From: a virus
Reading direction: 5' to 3' (one strand)
IMG/VR virus record: IMGVR_UViG_3300025769_000277
Coordinates: 1 to 40,744 of that record
Length of the DNA: 40,744 bases
Part shown: piece by piece, positions 25,346-33,700 of the stretch
How the letters are laid out: every line of letters begins with the position of its first letter
How positions within the stretch are numbered: the first letter of the stretch is position 1
Notes under the pieces: model-generated
Database searches by the model: none
The model's input: the letters and a program-made list of their open reading frames with translations, nothing else
What the model was told of the DNA's origin: nothing
Translations under genes and position numbers: made by a program

Positions 25346-26054
25346 CCAGTATCTCCTTTATGACCTTTAAAATACGAGCGCATGACTGTCCATCTGTTAA
25401 TACCTCTATATTATCGTAATCACGAGGCATATTTTGATTGCCCCTGCCTATCACCTTAATCCCGTGTGATTCGGCAACTATATCGAATGTCGACATCAGG
25501 TCCGAATAGACAACTTTTGCGTTTTCATATAAAAACTGACATTTTTTAAAATGTTCACGACCCATATTGTAAAATCTATTACTCATTATTGGATTTAAGT
25601 GATCGTACAAATCCCTTTGAGTATCATCAACAATAGATGTAATGTATCCATCACAATCATAATCTTCGCATATTTTTTCTAACTCCAATTTAGTCAGAGG
25701 TTCTTGATTCCATTCCACAGGTAAACTATGATGCTCCATTCTACAATGCTGAGGCGCATATACAAGTTTAGATGGATTTCTACGACGAGGAATTGTCATG
25801 TCCGTATAAATACTACCTACATGATAAGCCATTAAGCCGTTTTTTTTTAAGTTATCATACGTCCAATTATTATTACAAAGATAATGTACATCATCATGGA
25901 ATTGCCTCTTAGATAGAACATGATTATCAGGGATGCCGTGCTCAATCCAAATTTTTGGTCCTGGTAATTCTGGGATGCCAAAATCTAATGTCCAAAAAAT
26001 ATTGCATCTTAGAGCTACTTCTGAAGGTATCCAATCAATGCATGGGTGACTCAT
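25332..26054 (-). CDS. GT-B-like protein, possible glycosyl or glycerophosphate transferase
   Basis: 240 residues with an IWIEHGIPD segment at about 35-43, VHYLCNNNWT, a LVYAPQHCRM strand around 93-102, and VVYSDLMSTFDIVAESHGIKVIG at about 180-202. These match the C-terminal donor half of GT-B enzymes, such as CDP-glycerol transferases and related polymerases. The N-terminal half is short, so the protein may be a minimal or partial GT-B. It is coupled to its neighbours (ATGA upstream, 14-base overlap downstream). Assignment is moderate. Confidence 0.5.
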   Translation of the reverse strand: MSHPCIDWIPSEVALRCNIFWTLDFGIPELPGPKIWIEHGIPDNHVLSKRQFHDDVHYLCNNNWTYDNLKKNGLMAYHVGSIYTDMTIPRRRNPSKLVYAPQHCRMEHHSLPVEWNQEPLTKLELEKICEDYDCDGYITSIVDDTQRDLYDHLNPIMSNRFYNMGREHFKKCQFLYENAKVVYSDLMSTFDIVAESHGIKVIGRGNQNMPRDYDNIEVLTDGQSCARILKVIKEILDGFS

Positions 26055-26383
26055 ACTACACTTTTATGAAAAAGATACGGGTGATACCTTGATGCCCATT
26101 TCATAAGTTCTTTTTTATCACTACGTATCTCTTTAGGTAATAGAAGAAAAGCTTCCTGAGGTATATCGACCTCATGCTTAAAGTTAGAGCCTACGGACCA
26201 GCCTCTGTCATGGATGTAATCTGATTTTTTTTCATCAAGATACTCTCTGTTTTTAGGGTTTTTCATCCACTTTTTAACAAGCTGATTAGCCATCTCTACC
26301 TTTTGATCAAAATCAGACATCTCTGGATTTATTCGTGACAGGTCCACATCTGAAGCTATAGCCAATTCTTGTAAAGTAAACAT
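26051..26383 (-). CDS. Hypothetical protein leading the sugar cassette; probably leaderless
   Basis: 110 residues with two regions: a helical N-terminus (MFTLQELAIASDVDL, ANQLVKKWMK) and a mixed C-terminus (RGWSVGSNFKHEVDI, ASRYHPYLF). No family was recognised. No Shine-Dalgarno sequence precedes the ATG. A sigma70-like promoter ends six bases upstream, so the mRNA would start at the A of ATG. It is followed by coupled sugar genes and probably belongs to the same transcript. Confidence 0.55.
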   Translation of the reverse strand: MFTLQELAIASDVDLSRINPEMSDFDQKVEMANQLVKKWMKNPKNREYLDEKKSDYIHDRGWSVGSNFKHEVDIPQEAFLLLPKEIRSDKKELMKWASRYHPYLFHKSVV

Positions 26384-26389
26384 GGTTAT

Positions 26390-26418
26390 ATTCTATAACA
26401 ATGTTATTACATATTCAA
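26390..26418 (-). promoter_or_regulatory. Sigma70-like promoter of the sugar cassette
   Basis: Minus strand: TTGAAT (26418-26413), exactly 17 bases, TAGAAT (26395-26390). The first base of the ATG at 26383 is where +1 would fall. The promoter lies just past the terminator that ends the capsid transcript. Confidence 0.6.
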
Positions 26419-26422
26419 TAAA

Positions 26423-26455
26423 AAAAGGCGACAGTCTTTCAACTCGTCGCCTTTT
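26423..26455 (-). terminator. Rho-independent terminator after the major capsid gene
   Basis: On the minus strand a 10-base perfect stem (AAAAGGCGAC with GTCGCCTTTT) closes a 13-base loop and is followed by a U run. It begins about 28 bases after the capsid stop codon. The A-run on the other side could make it work in both directions. It separates packaging/capsid genes from the sugar cassette. Confidence 0.9.
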
Positions 26456-26482
26456 AAAGAATCTCTAAGGTTAAATTATAAC

Positions 26483-27394
26483 TTATGAAGCTGTAATTTT
26501 ACCGCCAGCCTTCTCTGTCTTACCATCCAATGTTAGCTCACCAACAATAGCAATACGAGTGCTATCAGTAGTCTTTGCTAATTTGAATTGTGTAAAACGT
26601 CTTAAATATGAAACTTCCCACATATCTAGAGCTACCGCTAGAATATTTGCGTCAGGAACGTATCTATCAAGAATGACATTTACTGTACCAAAATCTGAAT
26701 CATATACGTTAATTGATAAAATTTGTGTTTTGCGCTCGGCCTCAACGTTTCGTGTTACTTTAGTTGATAACTTAGAAATTCGTCTCTTACGGTCACCACC
26801 AACTAATACTGTGTCTGGGGCTTGTCCCGTTGTCCACATTTGGTCAAACATATCATTAAGTGAATCTTCAAAAGCTGCTAAGTTAGCGTCACTTGTTCCA
26901 GTCCATGTAGCGCCAGTAATATCTGCTGTGGCTGTATTTGTGGTGATCTTTGCCACAAGACCATTGAGTTTACGTGCAACCGCTGTTGTCCCAGAAGCTG
27001 AGACACCTTGAATGAAAGCCTCTTCAACGTCAGTCGCAAGTTCAGTAAAACGTTTCTTAACCTGATAAGCAAGCTCTGATTTAACACCGCCATATTTGAG
27101 AACTTCTTCTTGAGTCCCCGTAACATTAATGACTTTATCAAAAATCTGCATATAGTTTGACTCAGTAGATCTAGTGCCAATTGTATCATCTGAAAATGTA
27201 CCACCTTCTGCTAATGCATTGTCCTTGTTCGCTGCTGCTAAAGAATCAGTTACATTCTCTTTTAATCGAGATCCTCCGGCGTTTGATCCAATTAATGAAA
27301 AAAACGGACTATCCTTTGGGGATACATTTGTTACAAAGTCCGATACGTCTCGCGCATTTTGTTGAGCTTGATATGTTGAATATAAAGTAGCCAT
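26483..27394 (-). CDS. Major capsid protein (SU10/DUF5309 family, HK97 fold)
   Basis: 303 residues. Features of the SU10-type capsid family are visible: the N-terminal TYQAQQNARDVSDFVTNVSP, KDSPFFSLIG, the NYMQIFDKVINVTGTQE segment at about 78-94, and the long helix with ELAYQVKKRFTELATDVEEA. The C-terminal region (DFGTVNVILDRYVPD, LDMWEVSYLRRF) fits the A-domain strand. The length is typical and no protease is evident. It follows the scaffold gene with a good AAGGAGAA site and ends in a strong terminator, so it is expected to be highly expressed. Confidence 0.88.
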   Translation of the reverse strand: MATLYSTYQAQQNARDVSDFVTNVSPKDSPFFSLIGSNAGGSRLKENVTDSLAAANKDNALAEGGTFSDDTIGTRSTESNYMQIFDKVINVTGTQEEVLKYGGVKSELAYQVKKRFTELATDVEEAFIQGVSASGTTAVARKLNGLVAKITTNTATADITGATWTGTSDANLAAFEDSLNDMFDQMWTTGQAPDTVLVGGDRKRRISKLSTKVTRNVEAERKTQILSINVYDSDFGTVNVILDRYVPDANILAVALDMWEVSYLRRFTQFKLAKTTDSTRIAIVGELTLDGKTEKAGGKITAS

Positions 27395-27412
27395 TTTTTT
27401 TCTCCTTAATTA

Positions 27413-28252
27413 TTAAAAATCTAGTTGTGAGATTAGATCTGAGGTTATTGTATCCTTAAGGTAATTAACTGCGTCAGATTTATTCATAGATTCCTTGTTT
27501 CTTAATATTCTTAACGCTTTTTTGCGATTAACATCATTTTCAGATACTTGATCTCTATTAGACTGCACAGGTTCAGAATGCCCACTAAAAAATTTATCAG
27601 GATTACTAACCTGAGATGTTTTTGTGGATTGAGGTTTACTGGCTGAATACATGCCGTAAACTTCATTTAAAGTTACAGATCCCTCTTTGATCATAGCCTT
27701 AATCGATGGCTTATCTTTAAGGTAATCTAGAAGCTCTCCAACAACCTCATCTTTTTTAGCTTTTAACTCTGGCTTACTATCAAAGAAGTTGTCTTCTTGC
27801 TTCTGTATTTTATCTTTAGTTTTATCAGTCTGAATACCCTGGATAACATCAGTTAACTGTTTAACCTGCTCTTTTAGATTTTGGGTTTCAGTATAATTTA
27901 ACTTCTGAACATCATCCATATACTCCGTAGGATCAACCTCCGTATCTATATCTCCATTATTATTATTTAAATCTTTAAAGGCTGATATTTGACCTTTTAG
28001 TTCAGCAAACTGTTCTTTTAGAGCCTGCATCTCCTGTGTAGCATCATCCCTTTGCTTCTTCATCTTCTCTAAACGAATAGAAGCATTAGGTATATCATCC
28101 TCGACTTGGTTAAGTGATTCACTTACTCCTAAGTCTGCATCTTGATTCTTAACACCTGGCTGTTTCTGATCAAACATCTCGTTAAATACAGATTCCCCCA
28201 TTTCTTGTGTCAAAATCTCAGGTGCTTTAATTTCAATGTCTTCAATAGGCAT
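27413..28252 (-). CDS. Scaffolding protein
   Basis: 279 residues, acidic and highly helical. A coiled coil spans about residues 55-95 (RLEKMKKQRDDATQEMQALK onward) with further helical segments to about 200, then a basic C-terminus (NRKKALRILRNK) that typically binds capsid protein. Placement directly before the capsid gene and after the portal is diagnostic. No protease triad was seen, so the scaffold is probably released or cleaved by another route. Confidence 0.8.
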   Translation of the reverse strand: MPIEDIEIKAPEILTQEMGESVFNEMFDQKQPGVKNQDADLGVSESLNQVEDDIPNASIRLEKMKKQRDDATQEMQALKEQFAELKGQISAFKDLNNNNGDIDTEVDPTEYMDDVQKLNYTETQNLKEQVKQLTDVIQGIQTDKTKDKIQKQEDNFFDSKPELKAKKDEVVGELLDYLKDKPSIKAMIKEGSVTLNEVYGMYSASKPQSTKTSQVSNPDKFFSGHSEPVQSNRDQVSENDVNRKKALRILRNKESMNKSDAVNYLKDTITSDLISQLDF

Positions 28253-28276
28253 TTTTTTTCTCCTTACGTCTGTTTT

Positions 28277-28295
28277 ACGTGGTTGACGACCACGT
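28277..28295. other. Short perfect hairpin between two late genes
   Basis: ACGTGGT, a five-base loop, ACCACGT. It lies in the 53-bp gap between the 87-residue gene and the scaffold gene, with no U run after it on the minus strand. It could be an RNA processing or stability site that sets expression of scaffold and capsid. Confidence 0.6.
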
Positions 28296-28305
28296 GGAGT
28301 GTTAT

Positions 28306-28569
28306 TTAGGCAGAGTTTTTCACTGCTTCGTCACCAAGAGTAATATACTCTTGAATAACCTCTTTAACGAACATTATACCATCTTCCTGCCTAATGCAAG
28401 ACATTATAATGTTAGGGTCATCGGAACTGTCCCTTTTTACTTTTAATGAAGATAACTCATCTTTTATTCCTGAATCTATTAATCTCCAGCCTGGCGTTGT
28501 TAATAAATCTTTCATATAAGAAGCATTCTTTATTTTTTCTAAATCCTCATCAGACTGTTCATAAATCAA
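28306..28569 (-). CDS. Small hypothetical protein after portal (87 aa)
   Basis: Likely TTG start overlapping the portal stop (TTGA), with AGGAG about 11 bases upstream. 87 residues, acidic, helical, with a GWRLIDSGIKDELSS segment and a C-terminal helix EVIQEYITLGDEAV. No family was recognised. Position between portal and scaffold suggests a small head-assembly factor. Confidence 0.5.
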   Translation of the reverse strand: MIYEQSDEDLEKIKNASYMKDLLTTPGWRLIDSGIKDELSSLKVKRDSSDDPNIIMSCIRQEDGIMFVKEVIQEYITLGDEAVKNSA

Positions 28570-30587
28570 TTTGTCTTAAGCTCCTCTTTCTCAATAGGAC
28601 CAGGTATGGATGCAGCAGCTCTATCAGTTTGTTTTAACTCTCCCTGCAATCTCTTTGCTTCTTCATATAAGTCTTTATTCTGTTCCCCCACATTTTCTAG
28701 AGCCTGTCGTAGTTGCTTTATCATCTGAGATTGCTTATTTACCAAGTTATCAGGATTTATAAATCTGGCTAATTTTGGTGATAGTGACATAGCAATCTCT
28801 TGTAGCATCGGTACAATATCAAGCGTCTCAATAAATTTATCATTTATACCAGCCACAGATAGTAATTCGAGTATAGAGTCCCGATACTCACGCTCTTTTA
28901 AAAATTGAGACCCTGTTGATACATTTATCTTAAATTGACCAACTATCTCCGAAGGTGTTTGTAATTTCGATGTAACTACCCCATCAGAACCCTGTATAGG
29001 TATCAATATCTCATCGTCAAAAAATTGTATAATTATATCCCATGACTTCTGTAGGCTTTTTTCAATCATTCTTTTCTCAAACTTTCTCACAAACTTACTA
29101 AACTGCGATCTAGTCTGAGTCAAAAGTGTACCCAATGCCTTACCTGATCTATCAACTTGAGTACCCGTAGGTGATCCACCAGCCAATGAAGTAGCTCCAG
29201 TCCCAGACTGCATCATGTTTTCTAGTCGAATCTGCTCGTTATTTAGATGACTTAGCGGAACATCAACTGTTATCTTTCGAACAGAATCCATCTGCTTTGA
29301 CATGAGTACCTTATTAGGTTGCTTTCTTGATTGAGAAATATCAGATTGCTTAATCCCAGAGGCCTGCAAAACCTCGAGAGGTCCATTTAAATTAAATGTT
29401 AATCCGTCCAAAGACTGATTCTCTTTATCATTCATCTGAAACTGCAGATCTTGATATGGGCTAATTACAGAGTCTGAATTAAATTCACCAACCATACTGT
29501 CATAATTACAACCACTAAATGTCTTATACCCCCCAATTACAGGGCTTACAATACATCTTAAACACTCCGATCTCTCCCCTATATCTATCCAGAACTGCTT
29601 ACGGTATTTAACGCCAGTCTCTTCATTCTCAGTAGTGAATAAACCCTGAAATCTTAGTATCTCATAACTAGAAGAGTCTTTATTATCATTCGATGTGGCA
29701 ATATCATCCATAAATGTTTTACCATCACCCGTCCCATCCACATCCTGTGTTGGTCTTTCACCATATACTGGGTTCATTTTTAATAACTTATTTACTGCTG
29801 AAGAATTATAAACCCCACGATCTCTCATCTCAATTAACTTCTGGGCTGTCATCTCATCCCTATATATAATATCGTCACCTTCAGGGTCATCTTTTAAATG
29901 ATTTACGTACATTCTGTAAATATCTCTAACCTCAACCTTTATCGTGGGCTTATCCTCATCAATCTTACGAATCTTAAAGTTAGTTCTAGTTATAGGTACG
30001 CCAGACTCGTCAAACAAAGGGTCCCCAGACTCAGGGTCTGTAACCGGCTCAATGACTTTCTGACGATAAACCCCAGTTATCTTGTCTTTTGCATATATAG
30101 TTTCAACCCAAGTACTGTCGTAAATAAGCGCTTGCTTCATAGCTAGTTCAAAATTATAAACAAAATCTTCTTGATCTGAATAATACTTTAATGTGCCAAA
30201 GGCTTCCCTAGCCATCTCAATTGAATCTGCATCATTTCCTCTGGCATCAACAGAAAAATAATCTTCTCGACCAAATAAAGCATTCCCCGCCTCAGACTCT
30301 ATAACATTCACACTTTTTCTAAGTACGGGGTTAAACACAGTGGCCTCACCATCATAGCTATGATCGCTTTGTAAATATATACCCTTGTATATCCTGTATC
30401 TGACGTCCCACTCCCTAGCTAAATCAATCTCCTTCCCACCCCTTCTAAACCTACGCATATCACGATACTTCTCAAATAAATCAACCACATGCTCAATAGC
30501 CTTATGTGAAACCCTCTTAGAACCTGATAGATCATCAGATAAAAGGGCCTCATCATACAACTCATCTAAATTATCATTCTTAGCCAT
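28566..30587 (-). CDS. Portal protein
   Basis: 673 residues, the size range of short-tailed phage portals. The N-terminal region (RYRIYKGIYLQSDHSYDG, FNPVLRKSVNVIESE) is the clip/wing entry found in podovirus portals. The centre has SYEILRFQGLF and QFWIDIGERSECLR strands. At about 425-490, PNKVLMSKQMDSVRK, MMQSGTGATSLAGG and VDRSGKALGTLLTQT correspond to the stem/crown helices. The C-terminal helix (about 620-660) would form the barrel. It overlaps the terminase stop by eight bases (ATGGCTAA). Assignment is supported by place, size and motif pattern. Confidence 0.85.
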   Translation of the reverse strand: MAKNDNLDELYDEALLSDDLSGSKRVSHKAIEHVVDLFEKYRDMRRFRRGGKEIDLAREWDVRYRIYKGIYLQSDHSYDGEATVFNPVLRKSVNVIESEAGNALFGREDYFSVDARGNDADSIEMAREAFGTLKYYSDQEDFVYNFELAMKQALIYDSTWVETIYAKDKITGVYRQKVIEPVTDPESGDPLFDESGVPITRTNFKIRKIDEDKPTIKVEVRDIYRMYVNHLKDDPEGDDIIYRDEMTAQKLIEMRDRGVYNSSAVNKLLKMNPVYGERPTQDVDGTGDGKTFMDDIATSNDNKDSSSYEILRFQGLFTTENEETGVKYRKQFWIDIGERSECLRCIVSPVIGGYKTFSGCNYDSMVGEFNSDSVISPYQDLQFQMNDKENQSLDGLTFNLNGPLEVLQASGIKQSDISQSRKQPNKVLMSKQMDSVRKITVDVPLSHLNNEQIRLENMMQSGTGATSLAGGSPTGTQVDRSGKALGTLLTQTRSQFSKFVRKFEKRMIEKSLQKSWDIIIQFFDDEILIPIQGSDGVVTSKLQTPSEIVGQFKINVSTGSQFLKEREYRDSILELLSVAGINDKFIETLDIVPMLQEIAMSLSPKLARFINPDNLVNKQSQMIKQLRQALENVGEQNKDLYEEAKRLQGELKQTDRAAASIPGPIEKEELKTN

Positions 30588-32442
30588 ATCTGCTCATCTC
30601 CATTTTCTCATATTCAGTCGGTAATAACCCTTCTTGTATAGCCCATTCTACAGTATTTATCTCTGGTGCCTTAACATTATTCTCCTCATACATCTCGACC
30701 TGAACCTCCCAAGAATCAGCCAGTGTATCAATAACATCATCATGCGTACCTAAGGACGTCGCACTCACCTGAGATAACTCATCCTCAAGCTCAAAGTGAT
30801 CATGTCTCCAATATATCTTAGAGGCTCTTATTGGTGCCTTTAAAGCTTTAATACGAAATATTTTACGAATAGAGGATCTAGATAACTCATGAATATAGAA
30901 AAATATATCACGCTTCTCCATCTCATACTCAAGCATCCTCTTAAATGTCTTCTGGAATGCAACCGTCTCCATGGTCATTATCTCACAGTGCCACTTCCGC
31001 ATCATATCAAACATCATCTCTATCTGCTCATAAGGGTCCGCTGACCGAAACCTCTCATAGTCCAAAACATACAAGTTACTCCCGCTATCCATACCCGTAA
31101 TAGTGAAAACCGTATAGTCAGCACCCTCCCTCTCCGAGAGGGCTAAATCTGGTGTTAATAACACAGATACTTGCTTTCCTTTTACATATACTTTCCCCTC
31201 AACATCATCAATACGAATATCATTCTCATCGTAATAATTATACTCATCACGCTTAAAAACCTGCATTGCTCCCGATGTAGGGTTGTTCTGGTATTCCTGC
31301 GCAAACGACTCTGGATCTGTATTCCTAAGCTCCACTAATTCAGATACAGGTTTATGTTCTGGCCATAACGCAACCTCTTCTCCATCTTCATTCTTGCTAA
31401 GAGCCTGGTACCATAACACCTGCCAGGGTAAATGATCCTTAACCTTATTCTCACTTATATTCTTAAGCAACGAATCCATATGTAAAATAGTCCCCGTAAT
31501 AATTATACGGCCATTCCTACTCTTAGATGGCATCAACGCCTTCGTTAACCAGTCCTTTAACTTCGTCCGACGATCTCTAGATGATACCTGCTCGTCATCC
31601 TCCAAATCATCGATATATATCATATCAGGTCGCCCCTTCTCATTAGCACCACGAACCTTCTGCCCAGCCCCCTTAGCCACAACCTTTAACCCTGTATTAG
31701 TCTGAAATTGAGAGTCAGCCCACTTATCCTTATTTTTTAAATATCCATAAACATCAATTACTCGATCATTATCAGTAAATTGGTCTCTTATCCATCTCAA
31801 GTTCTGAGCCGCCATCTCCTCAGACGCACCAATAATCACAACATAAGTTACCTCGCGATATAATAATTGATGCAATATATATTTCCTTGCAGTTGTACTC
31901 TTCGCATGACCACGGGGACATACAACACATGATCTAGGTGCCGTATTATATAACTTAACCATCTCATAATGAAAAGGCGCAGTAGCTACCCTATCTTGAA
32001 TATCACTAAAGAAATAATCGTCAAATTGAGCAAAGTCATACTTAAATATAATCTTCTTTTCCTCAACATCTAAACGATTCATAACCTTGTAAAGCGTACG
32101 CAGCTCAGTAACCGAATTGTTCGCAAAAGCCTTCCTAGCTCTTACTTTTAACTTCTTCTTATTCTCACGTATCTTCTCTAATATACCTAGCTCTTGAGGG
32201 GGGATTGTAAAGTTTTTTTTTACCTCATCACTGTCCCTGAACTCGTTTATCTTTCGCAAGGTACGCTGATTGGTTGATTCTTTAGGAGTCGATACCTCTC
32301 CTGGCTTAGGATTTTCTTTCATCCAACGCCAAAGCTCTTTCCCCTCAGCTCTCGCCTTCTCCTTAGCCTCAAACCAATCAGCTAACTCATGCTTACCCTC
32401 ATCCCGAAGCTTAGAGACCTTCTTCTTAGATGATCCTGGCAT
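30580..32442 (-). CDS. terL: Terminase large subunit
   Basis: 620 residues. The packaging ATPase has Walker A CPRGHAKSTT (175-184, Lys181), Walker B IYIDDLED (275-282) and the coupling motif IIITGTILH (about 313-321). The nuclease domain has PDLALSE (Asp432) with ADYTVFTITG, then a late acidic motif THDDVIDTLADSWEV near 575-590. The N-terminal 120 residues are basic and helical, longer than in many TerL proteins. It pumps DNA through the portal encoded next. It shares TAATG with the 38-residue gene upstream. Confidence 0.95.
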   Translation of the reverse strand: MPGSSKKKVSKLRDEGKHELADWFEAKEKARAEGKELWRWMKENPKPGEVSTPKESTNQRTLRKINEFRDSDEVKKNFTIPPQELGILEKIRENKKKLKVRARKAFANNSVTELRTLYKVMNRLDVEEKKIIFKYDFAQFDDYFFSDIQDRVATAPFHYEMVKLYNTAPRSCVVCPRGHAKSTTARKYILHQLLYREVTYVVIIGASEEMAAQNLRWIRDQFTDNDRVIDVYGYLKNKDKWADSQFQTNTGLKVVAKGAGQKVRGANEKGRPDMIYIDDLEDDEQVSSRDRRTKLKDWLTKALMPSKSRNGRIIITGTILHMDSLLKNISENKVKDHLPWQVLWYQALSKNEDGEEVALWPEHKPVSELVELRNTDPESFAQEYQNNPTSGAMQVFKRDEYNYYDENDIRIDDVEGKVYVKGKQVSVLLTPDLALSEREGADYTVFTITGMDSGSNLYVLDYERFRSADPYEQIEMMFDMMRKWHCEIMTMETVAFQKTFKRMLEYEMEKRDIFFYIHELSRSSIRKIFRIKALKAPIRASKIYWRHDHFELEDELSQVSATSLGTHDDVIDTLADSWEVQVEMYEENNVKAPEINTVEWAIQEGLLPTEYEKMEMSRYG

Positions 32443-32558
32443 TACTTCAACTTAGCTCCGCCCATACGGATAACTGGACCTTCAGTCCCTTTAGTTAACC
32501 CTACTGCCGAACCGGCTTTCCCTGTAGCCGTTTTATTCATTAGTCCTGGTTGTGACAT
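32442..32558 (-). CDS. Very small protein before terminase (38 aa)
   Basis: Starts at ATG 32558 with an excellent AGGAGGTGA seven bases upstream and ends with TAATG shared with terL. The 38 residues are Gly-, Lys- and Thr-rich (LMNKTATGKAGSAVGLTKG), ending GGAKLK. The strong ribosome site argues that it is translated. Together with the next two genes it forms a run of Gly/Met/Ser-rich small proteins of unknown role. It may be a minor capsid component or serve terL translation. Confidence 0.65.
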   Translation of the reverse strand: MSQPGLMNKTATGKAGSAVGLTKGTEGPVIRMGGAKLK

Positions 32559-32592
32559 AATCTTCACCTCCTATATGTTTCTAACCATAATA

Positions 32593-32829
32593 CTACATAC
32601 CTGCGTCGATACCCATCTTACGAAAACTAACGCTATCACCACCCGTACTCTCATCCACTACTCTGCCACTATCCATACCCTTAGGCAAAATAGCTCTCAT
32701 AGCATCACCCCTAACCACTATAGGACTCATCCCGCTCATCTTAGGTGACCCAACACCCTGCGATGATGATCCCATATTGACCTTAGATCCTCTCTCAACA
32801 CGACCAATACCTCTGCTTTGTAAACTCAT
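32593..32829 (-). CDS. Small Gly/Ser/Met-rich protein (78 aa)
   Basis: ATG preceded by AAGGAG. 78 residues, basic, low complexity (KVNMGSSSQGVGSPKMSGM) with a PIVVRGDAMRAILPKGM strand region and an acidic turn (DESTGGDSVSF). No family was recognised. It lies between the putative small terminase and terL, with a strong ribosome site, so it is probably a real late gene. Confidence 0.55.
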   Translation of the reverse strand: MSLQSRGIGRVERGSKVNMGSSSQGVGSPKMSGMSPIVVRGDAMRAILPKGMDSGRVVDESTGGDSVSFRKMGIDAGM

Positions 32830-32845
32830 TTTAAAAACTCCTTAA

Positions 32846-33100
32846 CTAAACCATCCCAAACAACAAATCCGACAAACTATCACTCCCCATAATATCATCA
32901 CTATCAGATTCCTCGTCAGTAATGCCCAGTAGACCCTCAAGCTTAATAAGCCTCTCCTCAATACGCTCTAAAGTATTCTTAGAACTACTCCCACTATTAG
33001 CCCCCCCACTCATTCTTGACCCTATAACACTAAACCCCATTCTAGGTTCATTACCTGTAAACGGATTCGGATTATTATGCATAACTGATTTACCACCCAT
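32846..33100 (-). CDS. Small late protein with C-terminal acidic helix (84 aa)
   Basis: The start is set to ATG 33100, because AGAGGTG lies seven bases upstream; the longer frame to 33118 contains that site. The first half is Gly/Ser/Asn-rich (NNPNPFTGNEPRMGFSVIG), then a short coiled coil (NTLERIEERLIKLEGLLG), then an acidic tail (DEESDSDDIMGSDSL). No family was recognised. The charge distribution suggests an oligomeric protein-binding partner. Confidence 0.5.
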   Translation of the reverse strand: MGGKSVMHNNPNPFTGNEPRMGFSVIGSRMSGGANSGSSSKNTLERIEERLIKLEGLLGITDEESDSDDIMGSDSLSDLLFGMV

Positions 33101-33121
33101 ATAAAACACCTCTAACACATA

Positions 33122-33526
33122 TCATACCGCATCTATCGACTTCATTAAATCCTCAACACTCATACCCTCAATATCCGCACTCACATTTATACTAGTCTTC
33201 GGGAACTTTGGAGCTAAAACAAGCTCTATAGCTCTCATATCAGCATCCTCAACAACAAATCCAGCTCCCTGACAAAGAGAACATGTAGCCCCATCCTGTC
33301 TACTCCCCTCTCCCTTGCAGCTCTTACACATCCTATTCTGTGGCTCAAGTCTCCGCTCTAAGGCATCAAACGCTTTTCTCTCCAGCATCTCTTTCTTACT
33401 AATATCCCTAAGGACATTAACCACATCAGTATCTCTGCTGGTTTTATCAATCGCACACTTACCGGCTATCGTAAGGCCTCTATCATCCATACTTAAATTA
33501 TACACGCTTTTTATCGTTGGGTACAT
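33122..33526 (-). CDS. Putative terminase small subunit with zinc knuckle
   Basis: 134 residues, first gene of the late operon. A helical N-terminal half (VVNVLRDISKKEMLERKAF) is followed by two DnaJ-like CxxCxGxG motifs: CKSCKGEG (67-74) and CSLCQGAG (82-89), probably binding one zinc. The C-terminus (PKFPKTSINVSADIEGM, EDLMKSIDAV) resembles the end of small terminase subunits, which carry a portal/TerL interaction tail. There is no Shine-Dalgarno before either candidate start (33526 or 33490), and -10-like hexamers lie close to both. Assignment as TerS rests on place and tail. Confidence 0.5.
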   Translation of the reverse strand: MYPTIKSVYNLSMDDRGLTIAGKCAIDKTSRDTDVVNVLRDISKKEMLERKAFDALERRLEPQNRMCKSCKGEGSRQDGATCSLCQGAGFVVEDADMRAIELVLAPKFPKTSINVSADIEGMSVEDLMKSIDAV

Positions 33527-33560
33527 TGTTATATTTAGACTTTCTGATTTTCTTCAGTCG

Positions 33561-33617
33561 CGAGATACGGGGGGTGGCAAGACCATACCCTCCAGGACCC
33601 GAGATACCCCGCCCCCC
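33561..33617 (-). promoter_or_regulatory. GC-rich hairpin in the late leader or packaging site
   Basis: A strikingly GC-rich block in AT-rich DNA. GGGGGGTGG (33569-33577) can pair with CCGCCCCCC (33609-33617), with one G-U pair. CGAGATAC occurs twice in direct orientation (33561-33568 and 33600-33607). It lies about 35-90 bases before the first late gene, so it would be in the leader RNA, or it could be a terminase recognition site on DNA. Confidence 0.55.
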
Positions 33618-33664
33618 TCGCCATTCTGACAATATAAAAATATAAATATCCCCACCCTAATGCG

Positions 33665-33677
33665 TCAGACTGTCTGA
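33665..33677. promoter_or_regulatory. Perfect 13-bp palindrome, operator-like
   Basis: TCAGAC-T-GTCTGA. It lies about 20 bases downstream of the possible late -10 box, a position suited to a repressor. No second copy was noticed. Confidence 0.4.
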
Positions 33678-33700
33678 TGTTTATGCTATCTATGTGTATT

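Noticed and set aside
26483-27394. Capsid family as proof of a large elongated SU10-like phage
   Set aside because: The capsid family is widespread. The 40.7-kb genome is about half the size of SU10-type genomes and the other genes do not match.
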